Positions 38,480 through 49,004 of a DNA stretch of 64,000 bases are shown here, piece after piece (position 1 is the stretch's first letter; the number at the start of each line of letters is the position of its first letter). The DNA lies in contig NW_004955475.1 in the NCBI RefSeq assembly GCF_000276665.1, positions 5,152,794 through 5,216,793 of the forward strand. The letters run 5' to 3'. The notes beneath the pieces were generated by a model. That model was not told the origin of the DNA and did not search any database. It saw only the letters and a list, made by a program, of their open reading frames with translations. Made by a program: the position numbers and the translations under genes. The stretch comes from Chinchilla lanigera (Eukaryota > Chordata > Mammalia > Rodentia > Chinchillidae).

Positions 38480-38640
38480 TGACTTCATTTTCATTAGTTT
38501 ACAGATGAGAAAGCTGAAGCTGAGCTGTAGGGCCTAGGACAACACCGTTAAGAAGGGAAAAGTGATTTCCTCACAGGTTTGTGTAGCCATAAAGCCTAGG
38601 TGGTGTCTACAACCTTCAAACCCAGGGCAGTTTTACCTGT
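38480..38640 (+). repeat. MIR-like SINE
   Basis: gtttacagatgagaaagctg then ggacaacaccgttaag; weakly conserved. Confidence 0.45.
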
Positions 38641-38997
38641 CTACAGGCATGCTTCATATTATGAGAGCTTCTTCAAGAGTGGGAACCCCAGCACTTAACA
38701 GTCTTAAGCCCCAAATGATTACTGAATAAATCATAACACCCACTAAGGCAGTGTTTCTAAAACTTTCTTTTTGATAAATAAAAAGAACTCAGCCCTTTTT
38801 GATAAATAGAAAAGCAAAACAAGACATAGTTTATGTGAATGGCTGAAATGCTTGGCCAAAGGAGACTGTGAGATCCAAGGAAACAGGTCCTCTGAGGAAT
38901 TTCAAGCTTGATGATGGTGATGAGGTTATGTTTCTTCAAAAAGTGTCAGCCTTCCAAATCCCTAAAGTGACAGTTTCCTCAGAGAAGTAGAAAACTG

Positions 38998-39533
38998 TGT
39001 TAGTAACTTTGCTCATTGCTGAGACAAAATACCTAACACCTACAAGTTAAGGGAAGAAAAGTTTATTTAGCTGACAGTTTGTAGAGGTTTCAGTCTATGA
39101 TCAGCTGGCTCTAAGGCAAGGTGGCATAGCAAACAGGAATCACAGAGGAAAAATAATTCATGGAGGACAGAAGGTAGCAGAGCCAGCAAGAGATAAGACA
39201 AGCCTCTGTGTGTCCTTTATATTGTAGATTTTTTTTTTGTCTTTTTTTTGAGGCAGGGTCTCACTGTGCAGTTCAGGCTGACCTTGAGCTCACTTTGTAG
39301 CCCAGGCTGGCCTCGAACTCGCGATGATCCTCTTGCCTCAGCCTCCTGAGTGCTGGGATTACAGGCGTGTGCCACCACGCCCGGCTTGTCCTTAGGCTTG
39401 TCTTTAGGATTAGGGTGGTGCCAAAGCAATCACCGCCCCAGCATCACGCACTGTAGATTCAGCCATCTCTGAAGAAGCCCCACCTATGACCACATGAGAA
39501 TTTGGGCTGATATTTAGACCCAAACCATAACAA
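38998..39533 (-). repeat. MaLR-type LTR with nested B1
   Basis: The minus strand begins TGTTATGGTTTGGGTC and ends with AATAAACTT followed by ggtattttgtctcagca, the MaLR (MST/ORR-like) LTR plan. A B1 (39232-39386) is inserted antisense within it. Confidence 0.7.
39232..39386 (-). repeat. B1 SINE, antisense, inside MaLR LTR
   Basis: gaggcagggtctcactgtgc through ccaccacgcccggctt. Confidence 0.92.
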
Positions 39534-40254
39534 TAACCTATTTAATTTATCGTATCTATTGTTCTATCCAACAGAACTTCAGAACCAAGTGCTGGGAGTT
39601 GATAACCAGCTAATACATCTCCAATTAACTGCCTGTTTCTATTGTAGAATCCTCTGTAGAATCATAATATCCTAATGAGGAAGCCCAGCAGATGTCATTT
39701 TACCTAGTTTCTGTCCTAATTAGATTGTATCAGTGAAATGAAGACCTGTGCCTTCTTAAGGATTTGTTTTAGATGCTAACAGTGCTCACAGTAATTAGTT
39801 GTTCTTGTGTAGCAACATTTATTTCACCTCTACCGATGTGGTCAACAGCATTATCAACTAAAAATTCTCACTCAGCCCCTTAATCTCCCAGAACAGGGCC
39901 TCTGTTTCCATCTTCAGAGGATGTATTCTTCCCTAAAGTACAAATTAGCTGAGAGAAGATTTTAGGACACATATCAATACTTTTATAAGGCAGTAAGTAG
40001 CTTTCAAACTTTTTTGGATGCAGAGTGATTGTAAGAAATACATTTGTTGTGGTTGATACATTGGGTCAACGTGAGGAGTCTAGAGGCTTGGCTAAGTGAC
40101 TCAGCAGTTCTACATCCTGGGTTGAAAAGGACACACCCTTCCGGTTTTAGAATGTCCTTCATTGTGTCAGTGTGAGAAGTTTAGAAGGTTAACTAAGTGA
40201 GTGGGCAGGGGGCCAGGATGATACTTTGTATCATCCTGAGCCTGTGCATGAGGA

Positions 40255-40350
40255 GGGCGGGGAGATGAGGTCTCAGTTTGATTCCCGGTACGCGGGGGGA
40301 GGGGGGGGGGGCGACGACAACGACGACGACGAGGACAAAAAACAAACAAA
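40255..40350 (+). repeat. ID remnant, G run and GAC repeat
   Basis: gtttgattcccggtacgcgg looks like an ID 3' end; it is followed by a run of G, (gac)n and an A-rich tail. Confidence 0.5.
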
Positions 40351-41144
40351 AAAACAAATCAAACTTCAAATTCTGACCTTGCCTTTATCTGACCATAAAG
40401 GGCCCAACCTTTGCAGAGGTGGTGTTCTTCTTTACCTCATTAGCAGTAAACTCATCTTTATCTAATCAATACAAGGTAGTGGTGATATTTGGGGAACCAG
40501 CTTTCAACATACTACAGAAGGCAGGATTTATTGAAGGAAAACTTATAAACAAACAAAAGTAGTGAAGTCTGCACAGTCTTCTGAACTCTCGTTTCCTAAC
40601 ATAGGCCAGTCATAAGTTCCATATGAATCACAGTCAAAATTCCAGGAACTATGACCTCTGGTTAGCAGGCCAGCTGTATGATTGTAAGTATTCCAAGAAA
40701 ACCTGAGCTTCATATCCACACTGGGAAATTGAAATAGGTAACATCTAGTTTCTTTAACAAGAAATGTACCAATGATCTCCCAGATCAGGAACACTGCTAG
40801 GGAGTGTGCACCCCCAAGGGCAAGGTCTGTATACAAAGGGCCAAAGAAAAATCCTTGCTGCCAGGAAGACTGACATTAGCCAAAGGCTTTTTCCTTCTAT
40901 AGCTGGCTCAGTCTAAAGCAGCCAGCTCTCAGCTGAGTTGCTGAAAAAGGGAAGGAAATGAAGTTCCAGGACCAACTAGACATGTCTCTCACGAATTGCC
41001 CCAGAAGTGATTCCACAAATAACCACTGGGTTGCAACCTATAGTTTAAAATAGAGTGTTCACACTTTTAGGGTGATTTAATATGTTCACTATTTCAACTG
41101 TGGCCATGGTTTCTCTAGTGTCTACACATGTGAAAATTCATCAA

Positions 41145-41270
41145 ATTTTTTCCTCCTTTCCTTCCTTCCTTCTTTCTTTCCTTCCTTTCTCTTTCATTCT
41201 AGGGATCAAACCTAGGCCTTCAACATACTAGGCAAGTGCCCTACCACTAAGCTACATGCCCCAGCCCAAA
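41145..41270 (-). repeat. Antisense ID-like SINE with pyrimidine tract
   Basis: A ttcc/tttc tract (41150-41198) then gggatcaaacctaggccttc and ctacatgccccagccc. Confidence 0.7.
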
Positions 41271-41300
41271 TTTTACACATATATGTGCAACTTAAAATAT

Positions 41301-41306
41301 GAAAAT
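41301..41306. repeat. Target-site duplication, left copy
   Basis: gaaaat directly abuts the 3' LTR and matches the copy at 48269-48274. Six bases is the betaretrovirus/IAP integration length. Confidence 0.8.
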
Positions 41307-41631
41307 AGTAGGGAACTTCATTGGTCTCTCGTCATACCCCAGAGAGAAACGGCGGTGGGTATGCGAAAAATAAAGACAAGCGACAAGGACTGCTTCAGGT
41401 GGAGTTACCTCTTACCTGATGGGAAGAGGACTGACTGCAACAGTAGGGGTGTTTATTTATACTCTTGCAAAGTTAGTATCAGGAGAGGTAACGTTGCCTA
41501 GCAACTAAGGACTGTAATTGTCCAGGCAGGATGTTTTTTCCAATACTGAGGTAGCGTGACTGCTTGAGGCACTCTGGCTCGGTCCTGCCCTCACACATAT
41601 GACCAATATCCAGCTCTAGCGTCTCCCAACA
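41307..41631 (-). repeat. 3' LTR of the provirus
   Basis: On the minus strand it begins TGTTGGGAGACGC and ends TTCCCTACT (probably an altered CA end). AATAAA lies at 41452-41457. It aligns with 47950-48268 over its whole length. Confidence 0.9.
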
Positions 41632-41647
41632 TATCTCCCTTTACTGT
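41632..41647 (-). promoter_or_regulatory. Polypurine tract
   Basis: The minus strand reads AAAGGGAGATA immediately before the TG of the 3' LTR, the expected place for plus-strand priming. Confidence 0.7.
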
Positions 41648-43740
41648 TTAGTTGCAGAAGTGATGGGTGTTCAGTTGAAACTGGAAAAGCTGTGCTTGAA
41701 GAATATAGTCCAAAGTCCGTAACAGTGGTCAGTTATCAGTCTAGCTGGCAGCTGGCAGAAGTTGTTGGTGACTTGAACCTTTTACAGCTAACCTATTACT
41801 ATTTCATTGCTTCTTACATCTGGTGGTTACACTTTTCTGCAGGATGTTTAAGACAAAGTTAAAGTGAGACCTGTGTAAATAAAAATTTAACCTTTTGCTA
41901 TCTATCAGGGTCAGTTAAGTCTCCTCAGGAATCATCTTGGAACCAAGTACAGCATCTCTAGATTTTCTGTCAGTGTCAGCCATCTGGATGAGTCACGGTC
42001 ATTGCTTGACCAAGGTGCTTTCTGTGAAAGCTTGAGAGATTTTTTCTCTCCTGGTGACTCTCCTTAGGTACACTGTACATCGTAGAATCACTTTCCTTTG
42101 TGGTCTCATAATCTCCTTGATCAGAAAATCAGGGACTCAACTGAGTGATAGGATGTCGCAGCAGAGGTCTCTTATGTCCTGAGTCCTTACTGACCTCGGA
42201 GGGCATAGCTAAAATATTGGCTGTCCTCTTAGCCCAATTTAACTCTAATTTTTGGTCTCCAAACCTCAGCTGTTCAACATCCAGCAGAGAAGATTAATGA
42301 CATAACATTATAACAGAGGCAGTATGCTTAATATTACTATTTGATCTGAACAGCAAACACCTTAGAACATAAAAATGGAACCATTATTTTTTAACAACCA
42401 TGGATATCCTAATATTTAAATCCTAATAGAATGTTAACAAACAATAGTTACATATTTTTAAACAGAAATTTAGAAATCAAAACCATACATAATATTGCTA
42501 CATGACCGTCATGATGACATTTTGTAACATACTTAAATTTTCATTTTGACGTAACATTACCTTTTTAACCAGTTATCTCTACCTAATGCATAGGAAGCTT
42601 TTATCTAATTTGTTGTCCTTTAATGGCATATACATCACAAGTTTTTGTTAAAGGCAGAGGTCTGTATCTGAAGGAAAGTCTTATCACAATTAATAATCTT
42701 TGTTTTACCTTTTGGAAGACCTGTACATGTAGAATCATGAATACACTTAATACACCATGAGATTAACACTAATAAATTATCATACACATGTGAAAACCTT
42801 TGTTAAATTTAGTTTTGTACCAAGAGCATCTTTTCTGAGAAAACCTTACTGTAATTTTTCCTGAAAAACTTTCTTTTGACCACATGACCCAATTATTGAG
42901 GTGACTTCCAAGAGACTATAGACATCACTGGGGCTCCTTATTAATGAATACAGGTTGGCCATTCCTCTGTTCACCAGTTGAAGTCCTACCTAATAATTTC
43001 TCCTCACCCTAAGGACTGTGGTTAAACTATCTTAATTTTGATATCATTTAAACCAGCTGGTAACTCAGGTGAAAGCATATTAAGTCTATAACCCAAATTG
43101 TATTATGAACAAATGGTAAAAGAAAAATTATTGAGCTCAAAATAAAGGGGAACAGCTGTTCACAGAATGACAAACACATAAACAAGTACACAGAACAAAC
43201 ACATTTACAAAATCAGAGTGCACTCAAATATATTTTTGGCCAAATTGAATTATAGTAACTGTACTACAATTTTAGAAATTTATAATTTAAATAGACTGGT
43301 CAGATTTTGTTGTCAATTAGTAAAGGTCTCTTATCAGAAAAACTGGGATAAAATACAATCCTTAATCTATAGTGAATATATATATATTCTTTGTATTTTA
43401 TTGTGTCTTAAGAATACTGGTAATTTTCAGCTTAATTATGTCTATATACTCTATCATTTATTTAAATCTTTAATTCCCATTTTGATTACTATTTCCTGGG
43501 CCTTCTGTGTCAATTTCTTTGGTTGGCCCCAGGTCAGGTTTAGCGTCACCTTGTCTATCAGGTATAGAGCGGTCTCTGAGGCATTAGTATCACAGAACTG
43601 TACATTAGCTCCCCTAAAGGTGGAACGAACTTCTTCTCTAGATCTAAGTTCGTGGTACAGCCAGACAGCATGCTTTAACAAAACACAGGCATATTCTGGA
43701 CACCAAGTTAGCTTTTTGTGTGTGTGTGCTTTACCCGATT

Positions 43741-43846
43741 TTTTTTGTTTGTTTGTTTTTTTGTTTTTCTCCGGTACCGGGAACTGAACTCACAACGTTG
43801 CACTTGCCAGGCAGGCGCTTTGCTGCTGAGCTAAATCCCCAGCCCC
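43741..43846 (-). repeat. ID SINE inside the provirus, with target duplication
   Basis: tccggtaccgggaactgaac through gagctaaatccccagcccc. tgctttacccgatt flanks at 43727-43740 and 43847-43860. It is younger than the provirus. Confidence 0.93.
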
Positions 43847-44070
43847 TGCTTTACCCGATTGAATTGTCTTTTGTTGTACTTCCATCTTTTGTAAAATTTT
43901 AAAAATTCTAATAGATTTTTATTTTCTGTATATTTTCAAAGAAATTAATTATTAGGACATTTTTAGGCTCCCTCTTAAAAGGATCAGTGTAATGTCTAGG
44001 AGTAGGCACACAAAGACTGTTGGGATGTACTTGAAAAAGGTCATTTATCTTAGTTTGGCTAGCTAAATTA

Positions 44071-44174
44071 TTTTTCTGTTTTTGTTTTTGTTTTTTTTCT
44101 GGTCTCAGGAATCGAACTCAGGACCTTGCTCTTGCCAGGCAGGCGCTTGTGCCACTGAGCTATATCCCTGGCGA
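44071..44174 (-). repeat. ID SINE inside the provirus, with target duplication
   Basis: gaatcgaactcaggaccttg through gagctatatccctgg. gctagctaaatta flanks at 44058-44070 and 44175-44187. Confidence 0.92.
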
Positions 44175-44376
44175 GCTAGCTAAATTAATTACCTCTAAAA
44201 ATTTCAAAACATAAAACATGTATGTATCCATAAGATGGACTCAAATTGCAGGGTCTGGCTGATGCAAGAGGGAATTTTCTCCCACTTAGCTGCTCGCTAG
44301 AGCCATTATGTTAGAATAAACCACTTATACCTGGACACATGTTAGCAGGTGTCAATACTAAGCAGCAGCTTATTGC

Positions 44377-45330
44377 TTTATTGTCTGGCGCAGCACCTGG
44401 GGCACGAAGTCCTGCAGGAAGCCACAGAGCTCAGGGAACAGCCCCTTTAAGTCCCCCAGAGGGGTGAGGGTGAGCGTCCCCTCTGCCTCGGAGCCACTAG
44501 CCACAAAGGTAATGAGGGGCTCAGCCTTTACTCCCTGCTCCCCACTGTCACTGCCAGGCCCAACCAGCTTGTAATCAGCCCCTCTATCACCCTCCTGGCC
44601 CTGCTGTCGCCCTTGCCACGTGTGGTGCAGCGCCAGCTAGCTCATCCCTGGCCTTCGTCTCTGAAGCCTGGGCATTGGCTAGCCACCACCGGCAGGTACC
44701 CTGGGTGTCTGAGGCTTCTCATGCCCCATTTCCACACCGGCTTGTTAGCCTCCACCGCTGTCTCCCCCTTTGCTGCTTGACCGAGGTTTCCTGCGTGTCT
44801 CCACAGCTCCTCATCCTCGTCCTTGTTGCCTTCCCCGTGCCCATCTAGCTTTAGTCTTTTGCCAGCTTCACCCTGGGTGGCCTCCTCCATCCTTGCCTCA
44901 GGCCTTAGCCTCTCTGTGCCGCGTTCTGTCTGGCACCCCAGTGCATCCTGTAGCACCCCGAGCAGAGCAGCAGTGAGCTGGGGGAAGGGCGCTGTGGGCA
45001 GGGAACGGGAGCAGCTGTGAGCAGGGAGGCGGGAGGGCATGGCTGCCTATGGGGCAGCAGCCCCCAGTCACAGCCTTGGGCAGGGGAGCCCTGACACTTC
45101 AGGCTCTGGCAGAAACTGGCTGTAGCTTCCACTTTATTGCCTTGGGGTCCAGCAAGTTGCTGGCAGGGCCCCAGCAGTCCTGCTTTATTTTCAGGAATGG
45201 GCTCCACTGCCTGCACACCCCCAAGTGTCTCTGTGGTCACTGCCTCTGTAGCCGCAGGGGATGTGCCCAGCCTCTGTGCATGCTGGCCATCGCTTTTGCT
45301 CTGGCCGCCGGATACTCTATTTTTGCCCAG
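44377..45330 (-). pseudogene. Unidentified GC-rich block downstream of ZAR1 (possible second captured gene or 3' UTR)
   Basis: Strong GC contrast with the AT-rich viral sequence that follows. An open frame at 44642-45040 (132 codons) keeps the same frame as its counterpart in the second copy (61719-62192). Shared peptides include FPQLTAALL-VLQD-LGCQ, the acidic stretch KDEDEELW-HAGNL, and LPVVASQCPG. It is Glu/Asp-rich in the middle. I do not recognise the protein. The block ends near a minus-strand AATAAA at 44377-44382, which would suit capture of a polyadenylated mRNA. Confidence 0.6.
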
Positions 45331-45339
45331 ATTCCAAGC

Positions 45340-46266
45340 ACTGGTGCCATCACAGGACAGGCGCCTGCTCCTGCACCTCTCACACAGGTCTTGACGATGG
45401 GAGTGTTTGGGGTCCACGTGGCAAAGTCTTACTGGGCATGAACATTTAGTTCTTTTACAACTTTGGCAGGTGATATCCTTCACTCAGTAAGGGTTGTAAG
45501 ATTTTTGACACGTTCTGCAAAACTGTTTAAAATAAACCTTATTTGTACCCTGGATGCACCAAACGAATGCACTCTCCCAGCGGATGTTGCAGTCCTTACA
45601 GTGATGATGCCATATTTCTGCTAAAAGCGCAAGTGCTTCTTGCTTGGCTGGGTATGCGGCAGTGATCTTTTCTGCACAGTGGTGGTTGTGTCTCTGCGGT
45701 CTCCAGCCCTCCCCACCACCAGGGGCCGCCCCAGCTTCTGCATCGCGGGCTGTGGACCTGGCTTGCCAGTTTGAGCCTCTTGTTGCTCCTGCCCGGCCCT
45801 CGGCGGTGGGGATGCGTTCCTTGTTGCCCCCTCATTCTCCTCTGGTGCCACAGAGCCCTGCGTGCTCGCTGGGGCCTTCTCCAGGCAGCCAGTGAGGTAG
45901 TGGGAACGCATAGGCGAGCACGCAGCGACGGAGCACGGGAAGCACCGCGGGGTGGCTGGGACTCCTGGGTCCCCGACCCAGCACGGCGGCATATGCCGTC
46001 CCAGCATGCACGGTACCGATGAGTGGCATCACTGGTTCACTTGCACCCCCCACATCACGGCAGCTGGGCCTGCAGGGGCCAGGCCCGAAGCCGGAGCTCA
46101 TGTGCGACAGGAGTCTGGTGGAGGAGGAGGAAGCAAGAGGGTGTTCCCCACCGCAGAGCTGCCAATCATTGGTGTCCTTGGAGTCCGGCACAGAGGGGAA
46201 GAGAGAGGAGGGAGCGCATGCCGGGTACCTGAATGTGCCTAGCACCTTGTCCCCCATTGCAGCCAT
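45340..46266 (-). pseudogene. ZAR1: ZAR1-like intronless copy inside the provirus
   Basis: On the minus strand an ATG at 46266 opens MAAMGDKVLGTFRYPACAP, matching the N-terminus of ZAR1 (zygote arrest 1). The C-terminal Cys-rich RNA-binding domain follows at 45345-45625, with HCKDCNIRWESAFVWC, FCRTCQKSYNPY and ITCQSCKRTKCSCPVRL. ZAR1 binds maternal mRNA in oocytes, and its Cys domain is split over several exons in the cellular gene; here it is continuous, so it came from spliced RNA. Closer to ZAR1 than ZAR1L by the RTCQKSYNPY and DITCQSC stretches. Breaks: a frame change in the middle region, TAG at 45621-45623, a 1-nt loss near 45608 and TGA at 45484-45486. The extreme C-terminus diverges after LSCDG. 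Confidence 0.88.
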
Positions 46267-46280
46267 CTGGGCGGCCCCCA

Positions 46281-47641
46281 TTATTTCATGTGGCTGAGGC
46301 AATCTGTGATGGGGGTTTCCCAGAAAGAGCTGACTTTTCCCAGCAGTTCTAGATCGACCCTGGTTATTCCAGTGATACACTTAGTATAGGGACTGCAAGG
46401 TTTAGCTACAGATAATGACTGTGCTGCCCTTATAGGTGTAGCAGAGCAATTCCGGACAAGGTGCCCCTTATTTCCACAATGAAAATAAATGGCCTTGTTT
46501 TTACCCTTTCCTCCAGGCTGTGGATGAATAACCTGAGTAATAGCTGCTGCCAAAGTACACCCTGTACATATGAGGGTCCAATATCTACACAGATCCGAAT
46601 CATATCCAGCAATGTGGCTCGCCTTTTACGGGCTCTTAAAGCCTCTTTACACCATTTATTTGCATTTTCAAAGGCTAGCTGCTGAACTATTAGTTTGCTG
46701 GCTTTTGTGTTATTTATAATCTTCTCGCTAGCCTGCAATAACCTTGAGAGGAAATTTTGCAAAGGTTCCTCAGGACCCTGATGTATAGAAGCCAAACTGA
46801 GGGCTGCCTCTCCCTTAGAAGGAAGTTCCCTCCAAGCCCTCCTGGCAGCCATCTTGGTTTGTTCATATGCTGGCAGTTCAAAGGTCAGTTGACTGCGGTA
46901 GCAAAGGCACCTTCCCCAATTAGCATATCTTTTGTAATGGCTATGTTGTGAATAGCATTCCCAGCGGCCTGGTCAGTGCAACGCTCAAGGAAGTTTCCTT
47001 TCCACATTAGTCTCCTGGATTTAATCATGCTTTAGCTATTCCTTTCCAATCATTTGGGGCCATAATCTGTTGTCCTAGAATTTCCATTAAACTCAAGGTA
47101 AAGGGAGCAGCAGGACCACAAGTAGCAACTGCTTGTTTTAATTCTTTTTAAGGTTTTAAAAGGTATAGCTTCATAACAACGTATAACTTGTCCTGGATCT
47201 CCAGAGACTTGACCTTCAGTAACAGGGTAGATATGTTGAAAACCCTCCATGGGCTCCCCTACCCATCTGGCTTCTTTTAATGCTAATCGCAAGGGAGACA
47301 GAGAAAATGGCTCTACTCTCCTGAGAGGCGGAAGTTCCAATCTGTGATGCAGTAAAATTTCTCTGAGCTGAAAAGGCTGGAATAGCCACCCGTGGTTCAG
47401 TCAATTCCACGGAATGTTGTGAGACAGAGTTCACAGGGAAACACCTCTCTGGTGGGGAAAAGTGCCTTTTGTCCCCCACCACTCCTTCCTTCTTAAATTG
47501 GACCAGGCTAGAGGGCTCAGGCTCTATCAGCAGAGCTGTTTCTCCGCCCTCCATGTCCCGCTTAGGCTCCAGACTTGATTTTAACATAACGTTCTGAGCC
47601 AAATCCCTTATGGTTACAAAACCCCTCCAAACCAACATCAA
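46281..47641 (-). pseudogene. Broken retroviral gag (capsid and nucleocapsid remnants)
   Basis: Fragments in several frames on the minus strand. A capsid N-terminal part lies near 47050-47340. A major-homology-region-like motif (QGPEEPLQNFLSRL) falls within 46430-46852. A nucleocapsid zinc knuckle (HCGNKGHLVRNC) lies within 46281-46553. The first knuckle Cys appears replaced by Tyr, so even the best motif is degenerate. At least two frame changes separate the pieces. The gag style is betaretrovirus-like (class II). The last stop falls just before the ZAR1-like start. Confidence 0.8.
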
Positions 47642-47929
47642 GAAAATTAAATATAGGAGTCAACATGCAACAAATACTTCTACAAGCATATACCTCCAGG
47701 AGTCTTGAGCCTCTACTTACACTTTACTATCCCTTTCTCTTTTGGCTTCTTTGAAGCCTGTAGATCTTTTAGCCCTAGAAAGCACATATCCCCACGCTTT
47801 ACACCTGATGGGCCAGTACCATGCACTCCAGTGCTAAATACTAGCTTTCACAAATGCGCCCCCACCCCCACCCCGACTGTTACGCACTCTTAGGAAGCGT
47901 ACCCAGTGCCCACTTATTTTCTCTCACTG

Positions 47930-47947
47930 GGTGTCCAGTGGGTGCCA
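47930..47947 (-). promoter_or_regulatory. Probable degenerate primer-binding site
   Basis: Two bases after the 5' LTR, the minus strand reads TGGCACCCACTGG. The TGGC-CCC core resembles tRNA-Lys type sites of class II elements, but the rest does not match well. Confidence 0.45.
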
Positions 47948-47949
47948 AA

Positions 47950-48268
47950 TATAGGGAACCTCACTGGTCTCTTGTTGTACTCCAGAGATAAACAGCTGTG
48001 GGTATGAGAAAAATAAAGACAAGAGACAAGGACTGCTTCAGGTGGAGTTACCTCTTACCTGATGAGAAAAGGACTGACTTCAGTAGGGGCATTTATTTAC
48101 ACTCTTGCAAAGTTAGTATCAGGAGAGGTAATGTTGCCTAGCGATTAAGGACTGTAATTGTCCAGGCAGGTTGTTTTATCAATACTGAGGCAGCTTGACT
48201 GCTTGAGGCACTCTGGCTGTCCTGCCCTCACACATATGACCACTATCCAGCTCCAGCGTGTCCCAACA
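47950..48268 (-). repeat. 5' LTR of the provirus
   Basis: On the minus strand it begins TGTTGGGACACGC and ends TTCCCTATA. An AATAAA lies at 48092-48097. It is a direct repeat of 41307-41631. Confidence 0.9.
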
Positions 48269-48274
48269 GAAAAT
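48269..48274. repeat. Target-site duplication, right copy
   Basis: gaaaat abuts the TG start of the 5' LTR and pairs with 41301-41306. Confidence 0.8.
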
Positions 48275-48397
48275 TATACTTCAAAAGCTGTGAAAAATTA
48301 ATTAGGAATGTGTCAGGGTGAATAGTATAGATGCATCAAGATTGGTCATATGTTAGTAATTTTTAAAGCTACTGTTATCTTTGAAAATTTCCTTTAG

Positions 48398-48562
48398 CCG
48401 GGCGTAGTGGCGCACGCCTGTCATCCCAGCATTCGGGAGACTGAGACAGGAGAATGGTTGTGAGTTTGAGACCAGCCTGGGCTACAAAGTGAGCTCAAGG
48501 CCAGCCTGAACTGCATAGTGAGACCCTGTCTCAAAAAGACCAAAAAAAAAAAAAAAAAAAAA
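48398..48562 (+). repeat. B1 SINE with A tail
   Basis: gccgggcgtagtggcgcacg through gaccctgtctcaaaaagacc; close to the local consensus. Confidence 0.93.
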
Positions 48563-48586
48563 TTTCCTTTAAAAACGTTTTTTGTG

Positions 48587-48665
48587 GGACCAGGGATATA
48601 GTTCAGCGGCGCAGTGCCTGCCTGGCAAGTGCAAGGTCCTGAGTTCGATTCTGCATACAAAATAC
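48587..48665 (+). repeat. ID SINE
   Basis: gggaccagggatatagttca, cctgcctggcaagtgcaagg, gagttcgattctgc. Confidence 0.87.
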
Positions 48666-48685
48666 CAACTTTTTGTGTGCATGAT

Positions 48686-48760
48686 GCAGGGGATTGAACT
48701 TGGGGCCTTGTACCTGCTAAGCACATGTTCTGCCAATGAATTACACCCTCATTCCTGAAA
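48686..48760 (-). repeat. Old antisense ID-like SINE
   Basis: ggggattgaacttggggcct, accctcattcc; diverged. Confidence 0.65.
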
Positions 48761-48782
48761 AATTTCTGAGTAATTTTTCCGT

Positions 48783-48920
48783 TGTTTTGAGACAGTGTCT
48801 ATGTAGTCCAGAACGGCCTTGAATTTGCTGTGTAACCCTGGCTAGCCTTGAACTCTCAATCCTCCTACATCAGCCTCCAGAGTGCTGGCAGCACCGGCAC
48901 ACACCACCATGCCTGGCCCT
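48783..48920 (-). repeat. B1 SINE, antisense, old
   Basis: gttttgagacagtgtctatg through caccaccatgcctggcc. Confidence 0.85.
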
Positions 48921-49004
48921 TCCTAAGTAATTTTTTAAGTGAATTTTACCACAGAGGGTATGTAACAATAACAAAACAAATCCTCAAAGAACAAAGCAAC
49001 TTTC

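Larger units (their letters stand above)
36783..41300. other. Intergenic region between LAS1L promoter and provirus
   Basis: Unique sequence with the ID, B1, B1-ID, MIR-like and MaLR elements listed separately; no gene found. A diverged direct repeat of about 45 bp is seen (about 40063-40108 and 40162-40208). Confidence 0.6.
41648..44376 (-). other. AT-rich 3' internal region of the provirus
   Basis: No reverse transcriptase, integrase or clear envelope motif could be found; stops are dense. A 75-codon frame at 43454-43681 (minus) contains DKVTLNLTWGQPKK, a glycoprotein-like string that might be an envelope remnant, but this is weak. Two ID SINEs interrupt the region. Confidence 0.5.
41307..48268 (-). 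mobile_element. Class II (betaretrovirus-like) endogenous provirus carrying captured ZAR1
   Basis: A 6962-bp element in minus orientation. Its order is 5' LTR (47950-48268), leader, broken gag (about 46281-47641), ZAR1-like cDNA (45340-46266), a second GC-rich block (about 44377-45330), AT-rich remainder, polypurine tract and 3' LTR (41307-41631). The 6-bp duplication gaaaat flanks both ends, as in betaretroviruses and IAPs. No protease or reverse-transcriptase motif was found, so it is pol-less and would have needed a helper. LTRs differ at roughly 10-15% of positions by eye, so the insertion is old. All viral reading frames are interrupted. ID SINEs later inserted at 43741-43846 and 44071-44174. 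Confidence 0.88.

Noticed and set aside
40300..40340. CRISPR-like or regulatory direct repeat (GAC)n
   Set aside because: Simple trinucleotide repeat next to a SINE tail.
45340..46266. ZAR1L rather than ZAR1 as source
   Set aside because: The Cys-domain strings RTCQKSYNPY and DITCQSC agree with ZAR1 better than ZAR1L as I recall them; a database search should confirm.
45049..46297. Plus-strand open frames across the provirus GC-rich part
   Set aside because: Antisense to the ZAR1-like and adjoining block; the high GC keeps several frames open by chance.
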